Assembly: GCA_031257015.1 (NCBI GenBank)
Contig: JAIRPK010000021.1
Coordinates: 1 to 55,044, forward strand
Direction: 5' to 3'
Source: Tannerellaceae bacterium
GTDB taxonomy: Bacteria; Bacteroidota; Bacteroidia; Bacteroidales; Tannerellaceae
DNA: 55,044 bases
Below, in pieces: positions 39,533-49,438 of the stretch. The translations under genes were made by a program, and so were the position numbers. The notes beneath the pieces were generated by a model. The model was not told the DNA's origin and searched no databases. It saw nothing but the letters and a program-made list of their open reading frames with translations. The stretch's first letter is position 1, and each line of letters starts with the position of its first letter.

Positions 39533-41305
39533 TTATTCCCATCCGGGATTTTGCCCCAATTTAGGGTTTTTAATCTTGTCTGCCTCCGGGATGGGATACA
39601 GATATTTCTTTTCAAGCCATTCGCGGGCACCGGGGTTCCAGACAATCTCGCCGGAGGTTACGTCCGAAAGGCTGCGCTTGCCAATGCCGGGGGAGGAGAC
39701 ATCTACGAATATTGTGGCGGATGAGGCGGGCTTTTCGCCTTGGTAGAAGCAGACGTCGGCGATGCCGTCAGCGTTCAAGTCGTAATCGCCAAGGCCGGGT
39801 ACGTACATTCCGTTCATTGGAGCTTCGGCAAAGAGTTCGCCGAGGTGCCAGCGGATGAGGTCGTCAGGACGCAGGCCTTCTGTTATCATTTCTACGGCAC
39901 GTTCCCGGAGGACTTCGAGGAGGACGGGGTCGGCAAATTTGTTATTGTAGAATGCCGCCATGTATGGATCTGCTGCTGTTGGTTTATGTGTTAGTGTTTC
40001 GCCTTCGATTCCGGCTCTGCTACGCAATGCACCAATCGTTTTTGCCCAGTCGGCATCGGTCATGCGTCCGAGTTCTGCCAATGCTTCGGCTTTGTTTAGG
40101 AGTATTTCGGCATATCGGAATATGAGGTGTGCGTTCTCATTGCGGCTTTCATCATCGTATGGAAAGCGTTCGTCGTAGCATCCTTTGATGATTTGATAGC
40201 CGGTGTATGTCTGGTCTAGATTTGGAGGCGCGATTACGGGGACGCCATTTTCCGTTCGCTTGTAATCGCCCAGGCGGATAGTTTGGCTCAAGCGGAGGTC
40301 ACGGTTTTTTACTTCTTCCATAAAGAGGGTTGTTTTATACTTGGGGGCGGAGGTGAATGGCGTGCCGTCGATGTTCAAATATGTGTTGATGAAGCGCCGG
40401 GTGAGTGCCGGGCGATTGCCGTATGTTGGGCTGATGGTCTTCCTGTTGCGTGAGCTATATGTTTGATAGGCGGAATTGAGTGCGACGGCCAGGATGGTTT
40501 CGTCGGCGCATGGTGATTTTTGGAGGAAGAGCTGGCGGTAGGCGTTTGCACCCTGGTGAAGGGAATATCCCGTGACGGCATCAGCGGTTTTGACTACTTC
40601 TTCATACCATTCGGCGGCAGAGCTTTGTTTGCCGTATGCGGTATGGTATTTTCGGAATGATGCTTCGTAGAGGCAGACGCGAGTTTTGTAAGCGCGTGCT
40701 GCGTTTTTGGTTATGTACGTACAGGAAGGATCGGCATCGGCGGCGATATGCTCGATTGCGTAATTGAGGTCTTCCAATACATGTTCCATAACTGTGAAGC
40801 GGTTGTCGCGTCCGGCATAGAGCTTGCCATTATCGCTTATGCCGATAGTTCGGTCTATCCATGGGACGTCGCCGAAACGTTTTACTTTCTCGAAGTAGAA
40901 CCATGCACGGAAGAAGCGTGCGATGCCGAGATAGTTGTTTTTCTCTGACACTGCGCTTGCTTCGCAATTTTCGATGAAGTAATTAATGTTTCGCAAGTTT
41001 GTCCAGCTCCATCCGTCGGCGGTGACGGGACTTAATGCGCCGGGGGAAAGGCGTGTATCTACACCGTTGCGTGCGACGAGGTCGGAATTGTCGTCTATTT
41101 GAAAAACTCCGTCGTAAGGCGAGGGGAGGAGTTCGTAGAACGAGTTTGAATATAATTCCAGTCCGCTGGCGGAGTCGAAGATGGCAAGGCGTGAGGCGGT
41201 GTCCTGGGGATATTCATTCAAATCGCAGGCTGTGAAGAGGATGGCTGCGATGGTTAGTGCCGCGAGCTGTAGGCTTTTGTGTTGATTGTTCATGTTTTTT
41301 CTCAT
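39533..41305 (-). CDS. SusD/RagB-like outer-membrane lipoprotein
   Basis: The 590-residue protein carries a lipoprotein signal (AAILFTAC, Cys about 27) and SusD features: N-terminal DLNEYPQDTAS, the helical (TPR-like) scaffold with ARFFRAWFYFEKVKRFGDVP, a typical SusD segment at about residues 130-148, and the C-terminal RSRAGIEGE and RERAVEMITEGLRPDDLIRW (split). It forms the surface lid of the SusC transporter and binds the substrate. It follows the susC gene by 12 bp. The substrate is unknown; the adjoining phosphodiesterase points to a phosphate-containing polymer or lipid. Confidence 0.92.
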   Translation of the reverse strand: MRKNMNNQHKSLQLAALTIAAILFTACDLNEYPQDTASRLAIFDSASGLELYSNSFYELLPSPYDGVFQIDDNSDLVARNGVDTRLSPGALSPVTADGWSWTNLRNINYFIENCEASAVSEKNNYLGIARFFRAWFYFEKVKRFGDVPWIDRTIGISDNGKLYAGRDNRFTVMEHVLEDLNYAIEHIAADADPSCTYITKNAARAYKTRVCLYEASFRKYHTAYGKQSSAAEWYEEVVKTADAVTGYSLHQGANAYRQLFLQKSPCADETILAVALNSAYQTYSSRNRKTISPTYGNRPALTRRFINTYLNIDGTPFTSAPKYKTTLFMEEVKNRDLRLSQTIRLGDYKRTENGVPVIAPPNLDQTYTGYQIIKGCYDERFPYDDESRNENAHLIFRYAEILLNKAEALAELGRMTDADWAKTIGALRSRAGIEGETLTHKPTAADPYMAAFYNNKFADPVLLEVLRERAVEMITEGLRPDDLIRWHLGELFAEAPMNGMYVPGLGDYDLNADGIADVCFYQGEKPASSATIFVDVSSPGIGKRSLSDVTSGEIVWNPGAREWLEKKYLYPIPEADKIKNPKLGQNPGWE

Positions 41306-41317
41306 TGTTTTCGTTTG

Positions 41318-44300
41318 TTAAAAGTTAATTGATAGTCCGGCTGAAAAGGCGCGGAGCATTGGGTAATTATATCCGTCTCCATCTGTGCGGACATCGCCGT
41401 TGTCCAGATCGGTCAGCTGTGAGCCTGCGCCCCAGATGCTTGTTACGTCCGTATCCTTCGTCCATTTATACAGAGGCGACCATGTCCAGAGGTTCTCACC
41501 GGACAGCCATATTTTTATGTTATTCGCGCATATCTTTCTGGCGATGCTTTTGGGGAGTGTATAGCCGATGTTTAGCGTTCGCAGGCGGATATAGGCTACG
41601 TTCTGAAGATAACGGTCGTTCGGAAGACGAAGCTGCCCGCTGCCGTTCTGGGCTGAGTATCCTGATAGCAAAGGGAGGTAGGCGTCGAAATTGTTTAGCT
41701 CCGGTCTAAACTGGTTATGTTCCTGCCAGCGGGGATAGGCATTGTACGGACGGTTATATTGTCCCCAGAAACGTGCTTCGGACGATGGATACCAATCCTG
41801 CTTGCCTACGCCTTGAAAAAAGGACGAGAAGAAGAAGCCGTTCCAGTCTGCACCCATATTGATGCCATAGACATAACGGGGTGTCTTGTTCCCGATAATT
41901 GTTTTATCTCCGGAATCGCCAACGCGGTTAAGGCCTTGCCAGATGACATTGTCGCCGTCAAGGTTTTTGAACTTCAGGTCGCCGACATGGTTTTTCCTGG
42001 TGTTGTGGGCAAGGATGTTGGATTGGGAAGGCGAGTTGTCTATTTCCTCCTGCGACTTGAACAGGCCTTCAACTCTGTATCCCCATATTTCGCCTATTTT
42101 CTGGCCAGCGTAATAATCCGTCAGGTTCTTTTCCGGATTGTAGTACTCAGTGATAATGGCTGTATAGTCCGAGAGCGTCAGCCTGATGTTATAATTAAAA
42201 GGCCTGCCGCCGAGGTTAAACTTGTCGCCCAGCCAGCTGAGGGATATTTCCCAGCCAGTGGTCTCCAGCGAGGCATAGTTGCCTTTTGGGACGCTCGTTC
42301 CGAAGACGGCTGGAACGCTGGGGCCTACGGTGTACATGTTTTTAGTCCAGCGGCGGTAGAGATCGCCGGAGAAGACCAGGCGATTGTTCAGAGCGTTGGC
42401 GTCAAGGCCGATGTTGCCCGTCGTGGCTGTCTCCCATGTCAGGCCGTTGGGAACGACGTTTGGCTGTGAGGTGCGTTGCGGACGGGTATCGCCAAGAATA
42501 CGCTCCGACTGGCTGATTGTGAAGTTCTCCATGAACGTATATGGATTGATAGAGCCATTCCCCAGCGAGCCGTAGGAAAGCCGCAACTTCAGATTGGACA
42601 AAACTGATTGGGATACTTTCCAAAACGATTCTTCCGAAAGACGCCATCCGGCGGATACTGACGGAAAGAAAGCCCATTGTTGATTTGTCGGAAACTTGGA
42701 CGAACCGTCATGACGACCGTTTACTTCCAGCAAATACCGCTCTCCATAATTATAATTCACGCGAAAGAAGCCGCCGGCGATGCGCCATTTCTTATAGCCG
42801 CCGCTTGTCGTGATGTTATTGCCGAGGGCGAGGTTGATGTCGTGTGCATCTTCATAGACTATGCCGTTACGCGTTGTCGTAATGTTTTTATATAACGACT
42901 GCTCGTAATTATAGCCGGCAAGGAAGTTGAAATTGTGTATGCGATTAAACGTTTTTGCATAGTCTGCATAGATGTTTGTCGCAATATAGTCCGTCGTATA
43001 TTGGCGCTCCTGCAAATCGTTTGTATTTGTCCCAGTATAGCCAACTACACCTTCATAACGGCTGTACGGAGTTTGCACACGCTTGCGCTGATAGGAATTA
43101 TCCGTGTTGCGGAAGGTAAAATCGGCACGAAGCGTTAACGACTTGTCCAGAAACTCTGCCTTGAAAGCTATCTTGTCATTGAATATCCGCTGATGCAGAT
43201 CTGCTCCGTTCTTTGCCAGGTACATATCACCAACGGTATAGGCGGCAGGGAAGGAGAGAGTACCGTCAGGGTTCGTAAGCGGAGCAAGCGGATTCCCTTC
43301 GTCAGCAATGTTGCGCCATATGTTATTGCCTTCGCCGACATTGACCGGTTGATGGTAACTCATTGACGAATAGTCCATGTTATTCTCCGCCTGAAGCCAG
43401 CTGGTCAGTTGAATAACGCCCTTAGCACGTAGATTGTACATCGAATATGTGTCTGTATTATAACGGTATAGCCCATCTTCACCGTTGTAACGACCGGTGA
43501 GGTAAAAAGATGCCAGTTCGTTACCGCCGGAGACGGAGATGTTGTGATCCTGAGCAAAAAAACTCTCCTTGTACAGTTCCCTGTACCAATCCGTACTGTA
43601 ATAATATTCATATGCTCCCGTCGTAGGATTAATTTCCATCCTCGGCAGGCTGGGGTTCTCCCATCGACGCTTAATTTCTGCTAAATAGGCAGGCGAGAAT
43701 GTCATCGTCTTGTTCACCGCCGTTGGCGTATTCCCATTGTCATTCCAGCGCGACCAGGCATCGCTGAACGATCGCGCCCATGGGTAGGAATCGACAATAT
43801 TGTCCGGCAATGTTGTCGGGCTTTTCGACGAGAAGCTGCCCATATAGCCGATGGAGGTCTTGCCTTTAAATGATGTTTTTGTGGAAATCAGAACAACGCC
43901 AAACGCCGCTCTCGCTCCATAGATTGAAGCCGAGGCGGCATCTTTCAGAACCGAAACGCTTTCGATGTCATTTGGATTCAGCATCCTTGGGTCGCCCTCA
44001 ACACCGTCTATCAACACGAGTGCATTACCCCCCTGCCCTATTGACGTTGTGCCACGAATGTTGTAGGCGGTCGAGTTTGTCGGCTTTCCGTCGCTCATCG
44101 AAATGTTCAGGTTCGGTATAACGCCGACCAGACCCTGAGTTATATTTGTTACTGTACGATTGGCGAACACAGCACTCGTCACCTGATCTACTGCGCCGGT
44201 AAGATTAGCCTTTTTCTGAACGCCATAACCGACGACGACCACTTCTGCCAGCGCCTCCGCGTTCTCCGACAGACGAAAATTAATTGTCGTTCGCCCGCCT

Positions 44301-44578
44301 ATTGCTGCTTCCTGCGAACGGAATCCAATGTATGACACTTGAAGCGTAGCATCCGGAGCAACGCCGCTTATTGCATAGTTCCCGTTTACGTCCGTCACAG
44401 CGCCGACTGTACTGCCTTTCACTAATACCGACGCGCCGATGACAGCCTCGCCATTATCTGCAGAAACGACAGTTCCTGACACTCGTATTGACTGTGCTGA
44501 AATGCCCCCCAAACTTCCGAGGAGGAGGCTGCACAAAAAATAAAAGAACTTCTTCATAGACATTTTTTTTAAGTTCAA
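41318..44578 (-). CDS. SusC/RagA-like TonB-linked outer-membrane transporter
   Basis: The 1086-residue protein has a signal peptide, the carboxypeptidase-like N-terminal domain (GTVVSADNGEAVIGASVLVKG, split over residues 35-55), the plug with EVVVVGYGVQKKANLTGAV (TonB-box region) and ALVLIDGVEGDPR, and a long beta barrel ending in an aromatic residue (LSINF). It imports the substrate caught by SusD, driven by TonB. It is the first gene of the operon. No anti-sigma factor or hybrid sensor lies next to it, so regulation must come from elsewhere. Confidence 0.95.
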   Translation of the reverse strand: MNLKKMSMKKFFYFLCSLLLGSLGGISAQSIRVSGTVVSADNGEAVIGASVLVKGSTVGAVTDVNGNYAISGVAPDATLQVSYIGFRSQEAAIGGRTTINFRLSENAEALAEVVVVGYGVQKKANLTGAVDQVTSAVFANRTVTNITQGLVGVIPNLNISMSDGKPTNSTAYNIRGTTSIGQGGNALVLIDGVEGDPRMLNPNDIESVSVLKDAASASIYGARAAFGVVLISTKTSFKGKTSIGYMGSFSSKSPTTLPDNIVDSYPWARSFSDAWSRWNDNGNTPTAVNKTMTFSPAYLAEIKRRWENPSLPRMEINPTTGAYEYYYSTDWYRELYKESFFAQDHNISVSGGNELASFYLTGRYNGEDGLYRYNTDTYSMYNLRAKGVIQLTSWLQAENNMDYSSMSYHQPVNVGEGNNIWRNIADEGNPLAPLTNPDGTLSFPAAYTVGDMYLAKNGADLHQRIFNDKIAFKAEFLDKSLTLRADFTFRNTDNSYQRKRVQTPYSRYEGVVGYTGTNTNDLQERQYTTDYIATNIYADYAKTFNRIHNFNFLAGYNYEQSLYKNITTTRNGIVYEDAHDINLALGNNITTSGGYKKWRIAGGFFRVNYNYGERYLLEVNGRHDGSSKFPTNQQWAFFPSVSAGWRLSEESFWKVSQSVLSNLKLRLSYGSLGNGSINPYTFMENFTISQSERILGDTRPQRTSQPNVVPNGLTWETATTGNIGLDANALNNRLVFSGDLYRRWTKNMYTVGPSVPAVFGTSVPKGNYASLETTGWEISLSWLGDKFNLGGRPFNYNIRLTLSDYTAIITEYYNPEKNLTDYYAGQKIGEIWGYRVEGLFKSQEEIDNSPSQSNILAHNTRKNHVGDLKFKNLDGDNVIWQGLNRVGDSGDKTIIGNKTPRYVYGINMGADWNGFFFSSFFQGVGKQDWYPSSEARFWGQYNRPYNAYPRWQEHNQFRPELNNFDAYLPLLSGYSAQNGSGQLRLPNDRYLQNVAYIRLRTLNIGYTLPKSIARKICANNIKIWLSGENLWTWSPLYKWTKDTDVTSIWGAGSQLTDLDNGDVRTDGDGYNYPMLRAFSAGLSINF

Positions 44579-44620
44579 TAATAATTTTAATTTATATTAC
44601 AATGTTTTTGTGAAACAATG

Positions 44621-44653
44621 CAAAGCTAATAAGATTATCAGGCGAATGTCAAC
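44621..44653 (-). promoter_or_regulatory. Promoter of susC
   Basis: TAGCTTTG (44628-44621) with GTTG 21 nt upstream on the minus strand; the start codon lies about 43 nt downstream. Confidence 0.55.
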
Positions 44654-44666
44654 GCTTTAGTCTCTA

Positions 44667-44932
44667 TTACTCTGGCTTTGCACATTTTTTTTCGATAAAA
44701 AATGCAACAATCTCATGCGCCTTTGCCTTTATAATCTTCATTGCTTGCTCATTTCTTTTATGCTGCAAAAGAAGACGAAAAATATTACAGGCTAATGACA
44801 TAAGAGTGAAATAAATGTTTCTGGCTTCACGGCTAGTAATAACATCTAAATATATTCCGCTGGCGTCGCAAAAGCAGCTCTCTCGCGACCGGAAAATTAT
44901 CCTGCAAGCTGCGGGAAGACTTCCATGTGTAG
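44667..44932 (-). pseudogene. Possible gene remnant upstream of susC
   Basis: The minus strand has an open frame of about 85 codons without a start codon near its beginning, ending at 44667. It reads protein-like, for example DVITSREARNIYFTLMSLAC and ending KAKAHEIVAFFIEKKCAKPE. I do not recognise the family. It overlaps the region upstream of the susC promoter, and may be what is left of a gene that was lost. Confidence 0.3.
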
Positions 44933-45132
44933 CCGTCCTAATTATATGGCATCGGTTATTTGAATGTTATGTTCCTCTTATAAAAAGCTGGTGAGCTATG
45001 ATGCTTAAGTATCTTTAATACAAGCGACATAATGTTGAAAACAAAAACATGCAGCAGAAGACAATTCCTGGGCAGCGAACATATTCACGCCTATCTTTTT
45101 GAGCGCCGTCAGACAAGAACCATTTATTTTTC

Positions 45133-45140
45133 TAAATTTG
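45133..45140 (+). promoter_or_regulatory. -7 box TAAATTTG for the porin-like gene
   Basis: TAAATTTG lies 33 nt before the start codon at 45173. Confidence 0.45.
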
Positions 45141-45172
45141 CTTATCAATATAATATAATAAAACACAGAGTT

Positions 45173-45772
45173 ATGAAAAAAAGATCAAAATTGTTTTTTT
45201 GCGTATTTATGATTATCATGCTGGCGAGCACGTCAGTCATAGGTCAAATCCATTTAGGAATTAAAGGCGGCCTGAACATATCATCTATCAATTTGAGTGA
45301 AGATATACTGAAGTCTTACAATGTGACCGGTTTTCACCTCGGCCCGATGATAGAAGTGATGACCCCGCTAGGCATAGGCTTTGACGGTGCCATACTCTAC
45401 TCGCAAAAAGGCATGGATGTTAAAGGCCCTGAGGACGCACTTATGACTGATTACCTTGAGATTCCGGTAAATTTCAAAGTAAAGCTGGGGGTACCTCTAA
45501 TAAAGGCATACGCAACTGCCGGCCCATTTGCAGAAATTCGCCTCAGCGGGGCAGAAAACAAATGGGAACGCATCCAGTCGCAGATTAAGACGAAAGCCTT
45601 TGGCGCCGGTCTGAATCTGGGTATTGGCGCCGAGGTTCTATCTCGCATTCAGGTAGGCCTGAATTATAGTATCGGATTGACGGACAATTACGCCGTTGAC
45701 CAGCTTAACGGCCATTCCGATATAAACATAAAGAGTACGACGTTGTCTATCACCGCTGTTCTTTTGTTCTAA
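45173..45772 (+). CDS. Porin-family outer-membrane beta-barrel protein
   Basis: From the ATG at 45173 the protein has 199 residues. A signal peptide (cleavage near VIGQ) is followed by HLGIKGGLNISSINLSED, the beginning of the OMP_b-brl_2 family of small Bacteroidetes barrels, then eight or so amphipathic strands and a C-terminal TLSITAVLLF with final Phe. Function is unknown for most of the family. An upstream ATG (45032) would add 47 residues before the signal peptide and is rejected. The priA gene follows after 7 bp. Confidence 0.82.
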   Translation: MKKRSKLFFCVFMIIMLASTSVIGQIHLGIKGGLNISSINLSEDILKSYNVTGFHLGPMIEVMTPLGIGFDGAILYSQKGMDVKGPEDALMTDYLEIPVNFKVKLGVPLIKAYATAGPFAEIRLSGAENKWERIQSQIKTKAFGAGLNLGIGAEVLSRIQVGLNYSIGLTDNYAVDQLNGHSDINIKSTTLSITAVLLF

Positions 45773-45779
45773 CATAGCC

Positions 45780-48056
45780 GTGAAATACGCAAATGTTTTG
45801 CTCCCCCTCCCTCTGGATACATATACATACAGCATTCCTCCCGAAATGGAGGAATCTGTTGTAGAGGGATGTCGCGTATTGATCAGTTTCGGCAAAAAGA
45901 AATTCTATACGGCCATAGTTACAGCCGTCCATGAGAACACTCCTCTGTATGATACAAAACCTCTCCACTCGCTTTTGGATTTAGAGCCAATAATTCGCCG
46001 TCCACAATTGCGTTTTTGGGAATGGCTTGCCTCCTATTACTTATGTAAAACGGGCGAAGTTTATAATGCTGCCCTTCCTTCCGGATTAAAGCCCGAAGGC
46101 GATAGCACCAACGTATATAAAAAGAAAGGATATACGCCGAAGATGCAAATCCATGTCCGCTTGTCCGAGGTAATGAACGAGGCCAGCAGGCTGCAGGAAG
46201 CCTTTGACAGTCTCCGTCGTGCTCCTGCCCAAGAGGCTCTGCTGTTGCGCTATCTGGATTTGACTCATGCCTTGACGTCGAGGATGCAAAAGGAAATATC
46301 GAAAAGCGACTTGCTTGAATTAAGCAGTTCGAGATCTTCCGCACTGGACGGATTGGTCAAGCGAGGCATACTTGAATATTACGAAAAAGAAATCCCCAGT
46401 CCTCAGCCGCAGCCATACAGCCTTCAGCCGTTGAGCCAATTGTCCGATGCACAAGAGAAAGCATACGCCGAAATCCACGAAGCATTTCTCACCAAGGATA
46501 TATGTCTGCTTCATGGCGTAACGTCTAGCGGAAAAACAGAGATTTATTCACACCTCATATCAGATGCAATGAAGCTCGGCAGGCAGGCCCTCTTTCTACT
46601 GCCGGAGATAGCCATTACAACGCAGATAACTGAGCGATTGTCAAAATTGTTCGGAGACAAATTGCTGGTCTATCATTCCAAGTTTTCCGACAATGAGCGG
46701 GTCGAAGTATGGAAGAAGCTTCTGGACACGAAAGGCCCGGCACTCGTTCTAGGCGTCCGCTCCTCCCTGCTGTTGCCTTTCACTGATTTAGGTCTAATCA
46801 TTGTCGATGAAGAACATGAGAGCACATATAAACAGCAGGATCCTGATCCGCGCTATAACGCTCGTAATGCGGCTATGGTATTGGCGCGTATGCACGGCGG
46901 AAAAACCCTTTTAGGTTCGGCTACACCTTCGCTTGATTCGTATTACAATGCGATGAGCGGGAAGTATGGCCTTGTTGAGTTAACGACCCGCCATGGTGAT
47001 TGCCTTATGCCCAACGTCGAGGTTGTTGACATAAGTGAGTTAAGACGCAAGAAGATAATGAAGGATACGCTCTTCTCCCCACGTCTTGTTCAAGCCATCC
47101 ATGCGGCATTGTCGAATAGCGAACAGATCATCCTGTTTCAGAACCGTAGAGGTTTTGCTCCAATGCTGGAATGTAAAAGCTGCAGCTGGACGCCTCGCTG
47201 TCCGAATTGTGATGTAAGTCTAGCCTATCACCGGACGCATCACCGTATGGAATGTCATTACTGCGGCCATGTTGAATATGTAGCCATACAATGCCCAGCG
47301 TGCAATGGCAAAGAGTTGAAAACGCTTGGCTTCGGCACGGAAAAGGTTGAAGAAGAGGTGGAGGCTTTGTTCCCATCTGCCAAGATTGCCCGTCTGGATT
47401 TGGATTCAGCCAGAAGTCGCTCCGCCTACGAGAATATTATTAAAGACTTTGAGAAAGGGCGAACACATATTCTCATCGGTACACAGATGCTGTCGAAAGG
47501 CTTAGATTTCGGCAACGCCACCGTCGTCGGCATATTAAATGCGGACAGTCTGCTCAACTATCCGGACTTCCGTGCCCACGAGCGAGCGTATCAGCTCATG
47601 GTTCAGGTAAGCGGTAGAGCAGGCCGTCGGCAGAAGCAAGGCGTTGTTATACTCCAGACCTCCCAGCCGGAATTGCCTCTTATCCGCCTTGTCGAGCAGT
47701 CGGCATATAAAGAGATGGTGAATCTTCAGCTCGGCGAGAGACGGAAATTCCATTATCCTCCCTACTATCGTCTCATCGAAATCATATTTAGAAGCAAACA
47801 GGAAGAATTTGCGCAGGCGGTATCAACAGAGTATGCCGTTCAATTCCGCCAACGCTTGGGCGAGCGCGTTCTAGGCCCAGTTATCCCCGTGGTATCTCGC
47901 GTTCAAAACCTGTATATCCGTAAGATTATACTTAAAGTGGAAGCCACTGCCGCCATTGCTTCTGTAAGAAGCATCATCGAAGAGGTGCGCATTAAAATGA
48001 TAATGCACCCGAACTATAAGCAAGTCCGAGTGCATTATAACGTTGATCCTCTCTGA
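45780..48056 (+). CDS. priA: Primosomal replication protein N' (PriA helicase)
   Basis: The 758-residue protein restarts stalled replication forks. Its N-terminal DNA-binding domain (VLLPLPLDTYTYSIP) is followed by a Walker A site GVTSSGKT (residues 246-253), a DEEH box, paired cysteines of the zinc-binding modules (CKSC, CPNC, CHYC, CPAC), and the C-terminal helicase motifs with QVSGRAGR. Length is typical. The start codon is GTG at 45780, since no ATG lies in the right place and the V-K-Y-A-N start matches PriA N-termini. It lies 7 bp after the porin-like gene. Confidence 0.95.
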   Translation: MKYANVLLPLPLDTYTYSIPPEMEESVVEGCRVLISFGKKKFYTAIVTAVHENTPLYDTKPLHSLLDLEPIIRRPQLRFWEWLASYYLCKTGEVYNAALPSGLKPEGDSTNVYKKKGYTPKMQIHVRLSEVMNEASRLQEAFDSLRRAPAQEALLLRYLDLTHALTSRMQKEISKSDLLELSSSRSSALDGLVKRGILEYYEKEIPSPQPQPYSLQPLSQLSDAQEKAYAEIHEAFLTKDICLLHGVTSSGKTEIYSHLISDAMKLGRQALFLLPEIAITTQITERLSKLFGDKLLVYHSKFSDNERVEVWKKLLDTKGPALVLGVRSSLLLPFTDLGLIIVDEEHESTYKQQDPDPRYNARNAAMVLARMHGGKTLLGSATPSLDSYYNAMSGKYGLVELTTRHGDCLMPNVEVVDISELRRKKIMKDTLFSPRLVQAIHAALSNSEQIILFQNRRGFAPMLECKSCSWTPRCPNCDVSLAYHRTHHRMECHYCGHVEYVAIQCPACNGKELKTLGFGTEKVEEEVEALFPSAKIARLDLDSARSRSAYENIIKDFEKGRTHILIGTQMLSKGLDFGNATVVGILNADSLLNYPDFRAHERAYQLMVQVSGRAGRRQKQGVVILQTSQPELPLIRLVEQSAYKEMVNLQLGERRKFHYPPYYRLIEIIFRSKQEEFAQAVSTEYAVQFRQRLGERVLGPVIPVVSRVQNLYIRKIILKVEATAAIASVRSIIEEVRIKMIMHPNYKQVRVHYNVDPL

Positions 48057-48073
48057 TCTTAAATATCCAATAA

Positions 48074-49288
48074 TTAAAATTCCAGCCCCGCTCTGATCGT
48101 AACTCCGCCCATGCTGCCGGACTTGCTTAAAGCCTTGGTTGTAATCAGGTACGATCTCATTTGCATAGTGTAGCCGATGCTCAGATTCATGCGAGCGGAT
48201 GTGCCGATGGCGAATTTTGCGCCTAGTGAAGGAGATATGTAGAAGCCAAGTCCTGTGGGGCTGGTTTCATCCCGCTTCCAATTGTCATTGCCCTTTTTGA
48301 AATAAGAAGTGGTAGTGACGATGCCCAAGCCATAGCCCAGTCTAAAGCCGAAGTAAGGAGTTACACTGCCACCTTCCGTGAACTCGTAATTGGCATCAAT
48401 GAAAATGGGTATAACCATCTTCGTTGAAATAGAATCAAAATGACTCGTGGCCAGCGTATCCGACCGGTAAGCCAAATAGACACTGTCGCCGTATAAATGC
48501 AGCCCTGCTCCGATGCCAATGGCAAATTTCGGAGTTATCTGCATCCCATATCCTAAAGAGAGTTCAATCCTGCCGTAATTATTGTAACCGTCGCCCATAC
48601 CGATCGTATATCCGGCATCAAGAAAGAACTTGGAATGTGAGCGAAACTCTTCTTTTGCAGCAACGGTATCAACTTTGTTTGCGGGAGGCAGTTTCTTATC
48701 GACGGGAGTAAGAAGAATGTCGGTATCTTCTTCGTCTAATAAGGTTTCATTGTTTTCAGTTTGGCTGGTTTTAGGTTGCGTCCTGTTGGTTTGTTGGTTT
48801 TGCTGATTGGGGCGTCGTTGTTGAGGGGTGGCGCCTTGCCGGTTTTGCTGGTTTGGTTGGCGTTGTTGGGGGCTGGCACCTTGTCGGTTTGATTGCCCTT
48901 GCTGTGGACGGGCGCCCTGTCGGTTTTGTTGGTTTGGTTGTCCTTGTTGTGGACGGGTGCCTTGTCGGTTTTGCGCTTGGAGTTGTCCTTGCTGCCCTCC
49001 CTGTTGCGGGCGAGCGGCTTGTCTGTTCTGCTGTTGATAGTAAGGGATGTTATTCAGGGGGACGAAAGTTCCGTCTTCGTAGGTTATACGTCGTACTTCT
49101 TTGGGAGAGAACAAGGTTACGGTTCCATTAGGAGCTTGCAGTCGAAGTCGGCTATCGGGCAGCTTGGTCACTAGCCCTTTCATTACTTTTCCATTTAGAA
49201 ATGAGACAACCACAGGTCTGTTTTTTTGGGCAAGCGCAACTTGCATGACAAGAGAGAGAAGTAAAAATATATACGCTATTTTCTTCAT
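48074..49288 (-). CDS. Outer-membrane protein with Q/N-rich repeat segment
   Basis: From the ATG at 49288 the protein has 404 residues. After the signal peptide (VALAQ) comes a small domain (about 22-80) with VSFLNGKVMKGLV and LFSPKEVRRITYEDG, then about 75 residues made of a 15-residue repeat (QNRQGARPQQGQPNQ and variants), an acidic linker (LLDEEDTDILL) and an outer-membrane beta barrel (about 235-404). The repeat is coded by a 45-bp unit and is very rich in Gln, Asn, Arg and Pro, so it should be disordered or bind peptidoglycan or polymers. Function unknown. It is convergent with priA, 18 bp apart. Confidence 0.75.
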   Translation of the reverse strand: MKKIAYIFLLLSLVMQVALAQKNRPVVVSFLNGKVMKGLVTKLPDSRLRLQAPNGTVTLFSPKEVRRITYEDGTFVPLNNIPYYQQQNRQAARPQQGGQQGQLQAQNRQGTRPQQGQPNQQNRQGARPQQGQSNRQGASPQQRQPNQQNRQGATPQQRRPNQQNQQTNRTQPKTSQTENNETLLDEEDTDILLTPVDKKLPPANKVDTVAAKEEFRSHSKFFLDAGYTIGMGDGYNNYGRIELSLGYGMQITPKFAIGIGAGLHLYGDSVYLAYRSDTLATSHFDSISTKMVIPIFIDANYEFTEGGSVTPYFGFRLGYGLGIVTTTSYFKKGNDNWKRDETSPTGLGFYISPSLGAKFAIGTSARMNLSIGYTMQMRSYLITTKALSKSGSMGGVTIRAGLEF

Positions 49289-49438
49289 ATGAAAAAATAC
49301 TTTTTGTTTATTCTTTAAATGGATATTTATATACAAAAGTATAAAAAATAAATGGGACTTTTGCCAACAGTTCATTTTCAGATGCTTTTATTTTACCGCA
49401 TAATCGCGCCTGAAAACATTTATTATCCGCTGATTGAA

